Shown: one piece after another, positions 8,454 through 16,267 of the stretch | Layout of the letters: each line of letters begins with the position of its first letter | Position numbering within the stretch: the stretch's first letter is position 1 | From: Elusimicrobiota bacterium | Lineage (GTDB): Bacteria; Elusimicrobiota; Elusimicrobia; Elusimicrobiales; UBA9959 | Assembly: GCA_018829985.1 (NCBI GenBank) | Contig: JAHJSU010000297.1 | Location: 1 to 38,939 of the forward strand | Length of the DNA stretch: 38,939 nucleotides | Direction of reading: 5' to 3' | Notes under the pieces: model-generated | Seen by the model: the letters and a program-made list of their open reading frames with translations, nothing else | Database searches by the model: none | Told to the model about the DNA's origin: nothing | Position numbers and translations under genes: made by a program

Positions 8454-9656
8454 TTATCGGTTAAGGACGCGTTTGAATTCTTTGGTCAGGGCGGGGACGA
8501 CCTGGAAGAGGTCGCCTATTATGCCGTAGGTGGCTATTTTAAAAATGGGCGCGTCCGGGTCCTTGTTTATCGCCACGATGACCTTGGAGGACTGCATCCC
8601 TATCAGATGCTGGATCTGCCCCGAAATGCCGCAGGCGATATAGAGCTTCGGACAAACCGTCTTTCCGGTCTGTCCCACCTGGTGCGAATACGGTATCCAG
8701 TCCGCGTCAACGGCCGCCCTTGACGCCCCGACCGCCGCGTTAAGCGTCTTGGCCAGCTCCCGTATCATCGCGAAATTTTCCGGCCCACCCAATCCCCGGC
8801 CGCCGGACACGACGATGTCGGCCTCCGCCAGGTTCACCGTCTCTTCTATTTCCGCCACGATGCCCGCCAGCCGGGTGCGCGACTTCATCACTTCTTCCGG
8901 GTAGCTTTTCCTTATAACTTCGGCTGTGCGGGATTTGTCTGTGGCGGCCTCTTTCATGACCTTGTGCCGGACCGTGGCCATCTGCGGCCTGTGGTTCGGC
9001 GTTATGATGGTGGCCATGATGTTGCCGCCGAACGCCGGGCGCGTCTGCAGCAGGAGCCGTTCCTTTTCGTCTATGTCCAAACCGGTGCAGTCGGCGGTGA
9101 GCCCGGCGTTTATCCTGACCGCGACGCGCGACACCAGGCTTCTGCCGATGGTGGTAGCGCCGCAAAGGATTATCTCCGGCGCGTATTCCTGGGCGAGTTT
9201 CACAAGGACTTCCGTGTACGGGTCGTCCTGGAAAGCGGCCAGCGCGGGATGGTCCACGAAATAGATCTTCTCCGCTCCGCGCTCCGAGAGCTCCGCTATC
9301 CTGGACTCTACGGCGCTTCCCAGCAGGACCGCGCAGAGCTTGACGCCCAGCTTGTCGGCGAGCTTTCTCCCCTCGCCGAGAAGCTCAAAGGAGATGGATT
9401 GTATGACGCCCTTTTTCTGCTCGCAGAAAACCCAGACGTCCTTGTAGCGGGAAAGGTCTTGTTTTACACACGCGTCTTCCTTCAGCTCTATGGCGTTGAA
9501 CTCGCAGCTCTCCACGCACGCGCCGCAGAAAGTGCACTTGGCCATGTCTATTACGGCCTTTTTGTTGGCTATGTGTATGGCGTCAAACGGGCACGCCTCC
9601 ACGCAGAGCGTGCAGCCGTTGCACTTGTCAAGGAAGATGGTTATTGAGCCGGCCAT
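8454..9656 (-). CDS. etfA: Electron transfer flavoprotein alpha subunit with N-terminal 2[4Fe-4S] ferredoxin domain
   Basis: CNGCTLCVEACPFDAIH...CTFCGACVESCEFNAIEL then EtfA core; C-term SSKVIVAINKDPDAPIFKIATYGIIGDLFQVVPAL. Confidence 0.95.
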   Translation of the reverse strand: MAGSITIFLDKCNGCTLCVEACPFDAIHIANKKAVIDMAKCTFCGACVESCEFNAIELKEDACVKQDLSRYKDVWVFCEQKKGVIQSISFELLGEGRKLADKLGVKLCAVLLGSAVESRIAELSERGAEKIYFVDHPALAAFQDDPYTEVLVKLAQEYAPEIILCGATTIGRSLVSRVAVRINAGLTADCTGLDIDEKERLLLQTRPAFGGNIMATIITPNHRPQMATVRHKVMKEAATDKSRTAEVIRKSYPEEVMKSRTRLAGIVAEIEETVNLAEADIVVSGGRGLGGPENFAMIRELAKTLNAAVGASRAAVDADWIPYSHQVGQTGKTVCPKLYIACGISGQIQHLIGMQSSKVIVAINKDPDAPIFKIATYGIIGDLFQVVPALTKEFKRVLNR

Positions 9657-9724
9657 AAGATAAGAAGGGTAGAGGGGATAGGGTAGAGGGTAGAATCAGA
9701 AGCCTATACCCTATACCCTTTCTT

Positions 9725-10507
9725 TTACGCCGCTATGTCCTTCAATAATTCAACCAGCTCCGCGGCAACGTCCGCCGTGTCGCCTTTGAGCAGTTCGCCG
9801 CCTTTTCTCGGCTCGGGCGTAAAGATCTTGATCACCCGCGTGGGGGAGCCGTCCAGCCCCAATGACTCCGGCTCCGCCCCAATGTCATCCGCTGTCCATT
9901 TTGTTATTTTCACGGACTTTGCCCTCATCATGCCCTTTAATGACGGCAGGCGCGGCGTATTTATCTCTTTGACCACTGTGAGCAGGCATGGGAGCGGGGT
10001 TTCCACCGTGTCGTAGCCCTCTTCGGTCATGCGCTCCACCAAGGCCTTGTCAGCGGATATCTCCGCTATCTTTTTTACATAGGTAACCTGCGGAATGTCG
10101 AGGTGGGTGGAGATCCCGGGGCCGACCTGCGCGGTATCTCCGTCGGAGGCCTGTTTACCGCATAGGATCACGTCAAAAGCGCCGATCTTCCGTATCGCGG
10201 CCGCGAGCGTGTAGCTGGTGGCCCAGGTATCTGAGCCGGCAAATTTCCTGTCGCTCAGCAGGACGGCCTCGTCGCAGCCCAGCGAAACCGCCTCCCTCAG
10301 CGCGCTCTCGGCCTGCGGAGGGCCCATCGTGAGGACCGTGACCTTTCCGCCGAGACGCTCCTTCAGGCGGACGGCTTCCTCTATCGCGTAAGCGTCGAAC
10401 GGGTTTATGACGCTTTCCACCCCTTCCCGGATAAGCGTGTTCGTCAGCGGATCTATCCTGACGTCCGTGGTGTTCGGCACCTGTTTTATGCAGACGATTA
10501 TGTGCAT
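9725..10507 (-). CDS. etfB: Electron transfer flavoprotein beta subunit
   Basis: MHIIVCIKQVPNTTDVRIDP..., start at MHIIV more plausible than the upstream 10534 start. Confidence 0.95.
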   Translation of the reverse strand: MHIIVCIKQVPNTTDVRIDPLTNTLIREGVESVINPFDAYAIEEAVRLKERLGGKVTVLTMGPPQAESALREAVSLGCDEAVLLSDRKFAGSDTWATSYTLAAAIRKIGAFDVILCGKQASDGDTAQVGPGISTHLDIPQVTYVKKIAEISADKALVERMTEEGYDTVETPLPCLLTVVKEINTPRLPSLKGMMRAKSVKITKWTADDIGAEPESLGLDGSPTRVIKIFTPEPRKGGELLKGDTADVAAELVELLKDIAA

Positions 10508-10530
10508 GTTATTTATGTGGCCGCCCAGGT

Positions 10531-10668
10531 TCACTGTTCAAAGGTTCAGCGGTTCAACGGTTAAACTCCCAGATGTCTATGGATAACCCAGGCGCATTCG
10601 CGCTGCCGTTCTCGGATTCATAATCTGCAAAAGATAACCTTGAACCGTGAACCCTGAACCTGTCAACC
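10531..10668. repeat. Inverted pair of GGTTCA(A/G) short-word arrays
   Basis: ggttcactgttcaaaggttcagcggttcaacggtt ... aaccttgaaccgtgaaccctgaacctg. Confidence 0.7.
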
Positions 10669-10677
10669 CGCGCAGTT

Positions 10678-11832
10678 CTATTTCTTCAGGCTCTCTTTTA
10701 TCATATTGGCCGCTATGATGTTGCGCTGGATCTGGTTCGTGCCCTCGTAAATCTGCGTGATCTTGGCGTCGCGCAGATATTTTTCCACCGGATATTCCCT
10801 CATGTAGCCGTAGCCGCCGAAGATCTGGACCGCGTCGGTGGCGACCTTCATCGCGGCGTCGCTGGCGAAAAGCTTCGACATCGCGGACTCCTTCGCCACG
10901 GACTTGGCGCCCGAGTCTATCATGCGGGCCGTCGCGTAGACCAGCGCGCGCGCCGCCTCCACCTGCGTGCCCATATCGGCCAGCATGTGCTGGATGCCCT
11001 GAAAATTAGAAATGGGCTGGTCGAACTGGACGCGCGTCCTGGCGTATTCGACGGCGTAATCCAGCGCGCCCTGCGCGATGCCGACCGCCTGCGCGCCCAC
11101 CCCGGGCCTGGCGCTGTCCAGCGTTTTCATGGCTATGATGAATCCCATGCCCTCTTTGGAGATCAGGTTTCCGGCGGGGACTTCGCAGTCGGTGAAGATG
11201 ACCTCCCGCGTGGCCGAGGCGCGTATTCCCAGCTTCTTCTCCTTCTTGCCGAAGTCCATGCCTTTTGCGCCCTTTTCGACGATGAAAGCGCTGGCGCCTC
11301 TGGCGCCCCTGGCTTTGTCGGTGAGCGCTATGACCGTGTATACTTCGGCCTCTCCCGCGTTCGTTATCCACTGCTTGGTCCCGTTCAATATGTAGCGGTC
11401 GCCCTCTTTCCTGGCGGTTGTCTTTATCGAGCCGGCGTCGGAGCCGGCTCCGGCTTCGGTTATGCAGAACGCGGCGAGCCGTTTCCCTTGGGCGATGTCG
11501 GGCAGGAATTTCTTCTTCTGCTCGTCCGAGCCGTACAGCAGTATCGGGAACGTCCCCAGGCCCGTTCCCCCGTATCCGAGCGCTATGCCCGCGCAGGCCC
11601 GGGACAGTTCCTCGGTTACGAGGCACATATCCATAACGCCGCCGCCCAGGCCGCCGTATTGTTCCGGTATATATATCCCGAAAAGATCGCTGTCGGCCAG
11701 GATTTTCATTATCGGCCAGGCGAACTCCTCGGTCTCGTCGTAATGAGCCGCGACCGGCTTTATCTTCTCGTCGGCTATCTTTTTGGCGAGATCGCGTATC
11801 ATCACCTGCTGTTCGGTCAGTAAATAATCCAT
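10678..11832 (-). CDS. Acyl-CoA dehydrogenase
   Basis: CITEAGAGSDAGSIKTTA, QIYEGTNQIQRNIIA; RBS aaggagg. Confidence 0.96.
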   Translation of the reverse strand: MDYLLTEQQVMIRDLAKKIADEKIKPVAAHYDETEEFAWPIMKILADSDLFGIYIPEQYGGLGGGVMDMCLVTEELSRACAGIALGYGGTGLGTFPILLYGSDEQKKKFLPDIAQGKRLAAFCITEAGAGSDAGSIKTTARKEGDRYILNGTKQWITNAGEAEVYTVIALTDKARGARGASAFIVEKGAKGMDFGKKEKKLGIRASATREVIFTDCEVPAGNLISKEGMGFIIAMKTLDSARPGVGAQAVGIAQGALDYAVEYARTRVQFDQPISNFQGIQHMLADMGTQVEAARALVYATARMIDSGAKSVAKESAMSKLFASDAAMKVATDAVQIFGGYGYMREYPVEKYLRDAKITQIYEGTNQIQRNIIAANMIKESLKK

Positions 11833-11852
11833 GATTGCCTCCTTATTTAACG

Positions 11853-11968
11853 GCTAGACAGCTGGACGGCTGGACGGCTGGGCTGTCTGGCTGCCTAGCT
11901 GCCTAGCTGTCTCGCTGTCCAGCTGATCTGGCTGTCTAGCTGCCCCGCTGTCCAGCCGTCTAGCTGCC
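11853..11968. repeat. Short-word array (gctaga/cagctgg/acggctgg) with inverted copies, filling the purA-acyl-CoA dehydrogenase spacer and overlapping the purA stop
   Basis: cggctagacagctggacggctggacggctgggctgtctggctgcctagctgcctagctgtctcgctgtccagc... Confidence 0.75.
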
Positions 11969-12988
11969 CCGTCTCAGGTCTATCACATCCAGCAGTCCCG
12001 GGCCGTAGGAAATAAGGGCAAGTCTGGGATACGGGTAGATGTCTGAAAGGGCTTTTATTTTTTTAATAAAAGCTTTAGCCTCCGGCGTGAACTGCGCCGG
12101 CGTTCTGGCGGCGGCGTTGCCTTCAAAGGTGTCTATATGGGTTACCGCCAGTTTGGTGGCGGAATTTATGGAGATGGTCCTGAAGGCCGTGCGCTCCTCA
12201 AAGACGCCTATGCGCCTTAAACGCCCGCTCACCGAGCCCACTTCCCGGCCCTTGGTATGATGAACGCTCAGCGCCGCCTCGTCTTTAACCTCGCTCTCAA
12301 GCGGGCCCGGGCCCACCCTGCTCACATAAGGCTTGAAGATGGCGTAAACGTCGCGCACATATTTCGGGCCCAGTCCCGCCTCGGCCAGGAACGTGGAGGC
12401 GGTGGTGTCCCTTGAGGTGACATAAGGGTATTCACCGTGCAGCAGAGAGAGCTTCATGCCCTGGGTGCCCTCCAGAAGTATATCAGCGCCCCTCTGCAGG
12501 GATTTATTAAGAAGGCCGGTCACTTCCCTGATATAGGCTTTGAGCCTGGGTTCGTCCTTCGCGAATCTTATCGGCTTTCTTTCGATGCGCGCCTTTACGG
12601 CTTCGCCAAGGCCCGTGCCCACGCTGCCGATGCTCTTCATCATGCGGACGTCGTCCCGTTCCTTTTCCATCTGCCGCGGAGTGATCACCACGGCGTTCGG
12701 GTCTATGATCAGGCGGCCGCCTGAGCCGGTTTCGGCCATTTCCCTTAAAAGCCAGTCGGTTATTATATAAGTGCCGGCGCCGAGGACCAGTTTGGTCTTT
12801 TTATTTACGAAACCGGCCGGTATCGATTTGAGCGCGTAGATACGGTCCTTGTAAAAAACCGTATGTCCGGCATTGGGGCCGCCCACCTTTATGGCGTACT
12901 GGTAATTGCCTTTGCAGGCCAGGTAGGCGCAGATCTTGCCCTTGCCTTCGTCTCCGGCCTGGCCGCCCACGATTATGTCAACCGGCAT
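11960..12988 (-). CDS. purA: Adenylosuccinate synthetase, short (342 aa) archaeal-length form
   Basis: MPVDIIVGGQAGDEGKGKI...GGPNAGHTV...EGTQGMKLSLLHGEYPYVTSRDTTAS; RBS ggagg. Confidence 0.94.
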   Translation of the reverse strand: MPVDIIVGGQAGDEGKGKICAYLACKGNYQYAIKVGGPNAGHTVFYKDRIYALKSIPAGFVNKKTKLVLGAGTYIITDWLLREMAETGSGGRLIIDPNAVVITPRQMEKERDDVRMMKSIGSVGTGLGEAVKARIERKPIRFAKDEPRLKAYIREVTGLLNKSLQRGADILLEGTQGMKLSLLHGEYPYVTSRDTTASTFLAEAGLGPKYVRDVYAIFKPYVSRVGPGPLESEVKDEAALSVHHTKGREVGSVSGRLRRIGVFEERTAFRTISINSATKLAVTHIDTFEGNAAARTPAQFTPEAKAFIKKIKALSDIYPYPRLALISYGPGLLDVIDLRRGS

Positions 12989-13000
12989 GTGTCCTCCGCA

Positions 13001-13102
13001 AGGGGAAAGGGTTTTAGGTGTTAAGGTCTTTAGGGTTTAAGGGATGGGAAATATTAAGAAATCGTTCCCTTAAACCCTTCGCCCCTAAAACCCTTAACCC
13101 CT
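13001..13102. repeat. Inverted short-word array (aggggt/ttaaggg) between purB and purA, overlapping the purB stop
   Basis: aaggggaaagggttttaggtgttaaggtctttagggtttaaggg ... cccttaaacccttcgcccctaaaacccttaacccc. Confidence 0.75.
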
Positions 13103-14473
13103 TCCTATTTTCCGGGCTATTTTTGCCGCGAGGCCGGTATAGGGTTTGGCGATAAGCGCCAAAAGCTCCTTTTTAACTTTTTCCTTTACCGTCAGCCGGC
13201 CTATAAAATTTTCAAGGTCCGCGCGCGTGATCTTGCGGCCGCGCGTAAATTTTTTGAGGGCTTCATACGGGTTTTTAAAATCTTCGCGCCTCAGAACCGT
13301 CTGCAAAGCTTCGGCGTAGATTTCCGGGTGGTTTTCAAGCTCTTCGGCGGAGGCGCCGGCGTTTACTTCCGAACGCCGCAAGCCCTCCGCGAGCGAGCGC
13401 CAGGCGATGAAACTGTGCGCGAAGGCCGCCCCGAAATTGCGTTCCACGGTGGAATCGGAGAGGTCGCGCTGAAGCCGCGAGACCGGCAGTTTGGCCGAAA
13501 AGAAAGAAAGCAGGGCGTTCGCAAGGCCGAGGTTGCCCTCCGCGTTCTCGAACTGTATGGGGTTTATTTTCTGCGGCATCGTGGAGGAGCCCGTTTCGCC
13601 CGCCATGTTTTTCTGGATAACCAGGTCCGAGCTGATGTAGCGCCACATGTCCTGCGCAAGGTCCAGCAGCACCGTGTTGGCCCTTCTTAACGCGTCAAAA
13701 AGCTCGGCGTAGGTGTCGTGCGGCTCTATCTGGGTGGCGGCCGGATTTAAGACCAGTTTTATCGCGAGCCCTTTATTGGCAGCGGCGGTCATCTTTGCCG
13801 AAAAAGCCGGCCAGTCTATTGCCGGATAAGCCGCCAGGTGGGCGTTGTAATTGCCCGCTGCGCCCGAAAATTTGACCGAGATCTCCGACCTCTCAAGCGT
13901 TGTTATCTGTTTCTGAAGCCGGGCCGCGAAAACGGCGAATTCCTTGCCGAAAGTGGTGCCGACGGCGGGCTGGCCGTGGGTGCGCGCGAGCAGCGGGACT
14001 TCGCCGTAGAGCTTTGCCCGGAGTTTGAGCTCCGAGAGCAGCTCTTTCAGGGCCGGCAGCATTACGGCGCTTAAGGCGCGCGACAGCATAAGAGCGTAGG
14101 CGAAATTGTTTATATCTTCCGAGGTAAGGGCGAAATGGACGAATTCAGCGAGGTCTTTAAGCGTGGTGCGCGAGAGCCTTTCCTTTATGAAATATTCCGC
14201 CGCTTTCACATCGTGCCTGGTTCGCGCCTCAAGGGCTTTTATCCTTCGCGCCCCGCCGGCGGAAAGGTCTTTAAGAGCGGTGAGAACGGCCAGTTCTTTT
14301 TTTGACAGCCGCCTGATGCCGGTCTTCGGATAGCCGCACAACAGGGAAAAGTAGAGAATTTCCACTTCCAGCCGGTGGCGCTGGAGCGCTCTCTCGCTGA
14401 AATATGCGGCCAGCGGCGCCGAGAGAGAGCTGTATCTGCCGTCCAGGGGACTGATAGCGTTAAGAGTATCCAT
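13094..14473 (-). CDS. purB: Adenylosuccinate lyase (E. coli PurB-like)
   Basis: LNAISPLDGRYSSL...; GSSTMPQKINPIQFENAEGNLGLA signature. Confidence 0.96.
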   Translation of the reverse strand: MDTLNAISPLDGRYSSLSAPLAAYFSERALQRHRLEVEILYFSLLCGYPKTGIRRLSKKELAVLTALKDLSAGGARRIKALEARTRHDVKAAEYFIKERLSRTTLKDLAEFVHFALTSEDINNFAYALMLSRALSAVMLPALKELLSELKLRAKLYGEVPLLARTHGQPAVGTTFGKEFAVFAARLQKQITTLERSEISVKFSGAAGNYNAHLAAYPAIDWPAFSAKMTAAANKGLAIKLVLNPAATQIEPHDTYAELFDALRRANTVLLDLAQDMWRYISSDLVIQKNMAGETGSSTMPQKINPIQFENAEGNLGLANALLSFFSAKLPVSRLQRDLSDSTVERNFGAAFAHSFIAWRSLAEGLRRSEVNAGASAEELENHPEIYAEALQTVLRREDFKNPYEALKKFTRGRKITRADLENFIGRLTVKEKVKKELLALIAKPYTGLAAKIARKIGRG

Positions 14474-14635
14474 AAAATTTTACCCGCTTACCCCGCACTT
14501 TGGCCCGGCTCCCGAAAAAATGCGGAGCTTACATTATATTGTATTATATTATAGTTCCGTAACGATTATGTAACATGCGCCGCATATACTTTATATAAGT
14601 AACAGGAACATTTTTGCGCGAACCGAGGGAAAATC

Positions 14636-15412
14636 ATGGATAGAATGACGGTAATCGGTTTTACGCTGGGCGCCTTTGTCATGATATGGGGTATAGGCAC
14701 CTCAGGCATAGCCGATAAGCTGCTGAACCTGCACGGCATCGTGATCGTGCTGGGCGGGACTATCGCCGCCACGATCGTTAATACCTCATATAAGCGGTTC
14801 CTGACAGGCATCAAAGCCTTTGGCGATATCTTCCTGAAACACTCAATGCCCGGCGTGGAAGAGTGCGTGCGGACCGTGGTCCAGTTAAGCGATACCGCCC
14901 AGAAGCAGGGCGGCATAATGGCGCTTACTAATGTGGACGGCCGTTTTGCCGGCGGTTTCCTTAAAAGAGCCGTAAGCGTCGCCATGGTCAGCGCCCAATC
15001 GCAGGAAACCAGGAGCATACTTGAAGAGGAAATACGGCGCCGGCGGCTGAACATACAGGAAGATTCCAACTTCTACCGCACCATGGGCGTCTTGTCTCCG
15101 ATGTTCGGTCTTATCGGCACGCTTTTCGGCATCATCCAGACTTTAGGCAATATCTCCGACCCGTCGATGATCGGTAAATCCATGGCGACGGCCATCAGTT
15201 CGGCGTTTTTCGGCATCGCCCTTTCAAATCTCGTTTTCGTGCCCGTGGCCAATAAAATACGCCTCAGGGCCATGGACGAGACCCTGGTGCTGCAGCTGCT
15301 GCTTGAAGGCGTTATCGACATCATGTCCGGCAAGACCCCCCATTTGATAGAGATGCATCTGCGCGGCTATCAGCTTGAAGCGGCGGCCAAAGCCCCGGCC
15401 CCGAAAAAATGA
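14636..15412 (+). CDS. motA: MotA/TolQ/ExbB family stator protein, MotA-like
   Basis: MDRMTVIGFTLGAFVMIWGIG...FYRTMGVLSPMFGLIGTLFGIIQTLGN...AISSAFFGIALSNLVFVPVANKIRLR. Confidence 0.9.
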   Translation: MDRMTVIGFTLGAFVMIWGIGTSGIADKLLNLHGIVIVLGGTIAATIVNTSYKRFLTGIKAFGDIFLKHSMPGVEECVRTVVQLSDTAQKQGGIMALTNVDGRFAGGFLKRAVSVAMVSAQSQETRSILEEEIRRRRLNIQEDSNFYRTMGVLSPMFGLIGTLFGIIQTLGNISDPSMIGKSMATAISSAFFGIALSNLVFVPVANKIRLRAMDETLVLQLLLEGVIDIMSGKTPHLIEMHLRGYQLEAAAKAPAPKK

Positions 15413-15415
15413 TAA

Positions 15416-15468
15416 GGGGCTAGGGGCTAGGGGCTAGGGGCTAGGGGCTAGGGGCTAGGGGCTAGGGG
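15416..15468 (+). repeat. Perfect heptad tandem repeat (GGGGCTA)x7 + GGGG, potential G-quadruplex
   Basis: Direct reading: begins 3 nt after the motA stop; eight GGGG runs with CTA loops. Confidence 0.97.
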
Positions 15469-15519
15469 AATACATCCCTAGACGCTCGCCCCTACACGCT
15501 ATACGCTGCTTTTTAACTT

Positions 15520-16149
15520 ATGCGCTTTTACGAAAGAGAAGGCGAACTGGAAGACGAGCTTAACCGCGGCGCTTTGTGGGCTATAACCTACGGCGACCTG
15601 ATGAGCTATCTGATGATCTTCTTTATGATACTGTTCGCTTTTTACAGCACCAAAGATATCACTCCCCAGTTCATGAAGAAAGCCGTCGAGGAGGAGTTCG
15701 GCCTGGACACCAAAATCACCAAGAAGCTTTTTGACCCCAAGGAGGGCATACAGCAGATAGCCCAGGTGGAGATCTCGGCGAATAAGATAACCATAAATTT
15801 CTCGGACCCTATCCTGTTCGAGCCGGGGAGCGACCGTCTTAAGCCTTCGTCTTCTAGGCACCTTAAAATGTTGGTTGAGGTTTTCAACCAGCTGCCCAAT
15901 CCCGTACAGATAGAGGGCCACACCGACAACAGGCCGCTGGGCAAACGCGCCGGGTTCAAGTCCAACTGGGAACTTTCCGCCGCGCGCGCTTTTTCCGTGC
16001 TGAAGTATTTTCTTGAGCAGGGGATAGCCCCTGAAAAACTTTCGGCCGTCGGGTACGGCGAATTCAAGCCTGTAAAATCAAATGAAACGCCGGAGGGCCG
16101 TTCCTCCAACCGGCGCATAGAGGTGAACATCATAAGGCATGAGATATAG
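15520..16149 (+). CDS. motB: MotB-like stator protein with OmpA/MotB peptidoglycan-binding domain
   Basis: WAITYGDLMSYLMIFFMILFAF (Plug/TM with Asp); IEGHTDNRPLGK...SVLKYFLEQG...GYGEFKPV...NRRIEVNI. Confidence 0.9.
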   Translation: MRFYEREGELEDELNRGALWAITYGDLMSYLMIFFMILFAFYSTKDITPQFMKKAVEEEFGLDTKITKKLFDPKEGIQQIAQVEISANKITINFSDPILFEPGSDRLKPSSSRHLKMLVEVFNQLPNPVQIEGHTDNRPLGKRAGFKSNWELSAARAFSVLKYFLEQGIAPEKLSAVGYGEFKPVKSNETPEGRSSNRRIEVNIIRHEI

Positions 16150-16156
16150 TGCGGCA

Positions 16157-16251
16157 AGAAGTCAGAAGACAGAGGTCAAAGGACAGGGGTCAGAGGACAG
16201 AGGTCAGAATTTATAAGGAACTCCACGCAAATCTGACTTCTGACTTCTCAG
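16157..16251. repeat. Inverted short-word array (AGAAGTC/AGAGGTC)
   Basis: gaagtcagaagacagaggtcaaaggacaggggtcagaggacagaggtcaga ... tctgacttctgacttctc. Confidence 0.75.
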
Positions 16252-16267
16252 GCAGTACCGTAAACAC

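Noticed and set aside
8964-9647. 227-aa plus-strand ORF
   Set aside because: Antisense shadow of etfA
10987-11823. 278-aa plus-strand ORF
   Set aside because: Antisense to the acyl-CoA dehydrogenase gene, no recognisable domain
15416-15468. CRISPR or telomere-like array
   Set aside because: Units are 7 nt with no unique spacers; a simple heptad tandem repeat, not CRISPR; no chromosome-end context
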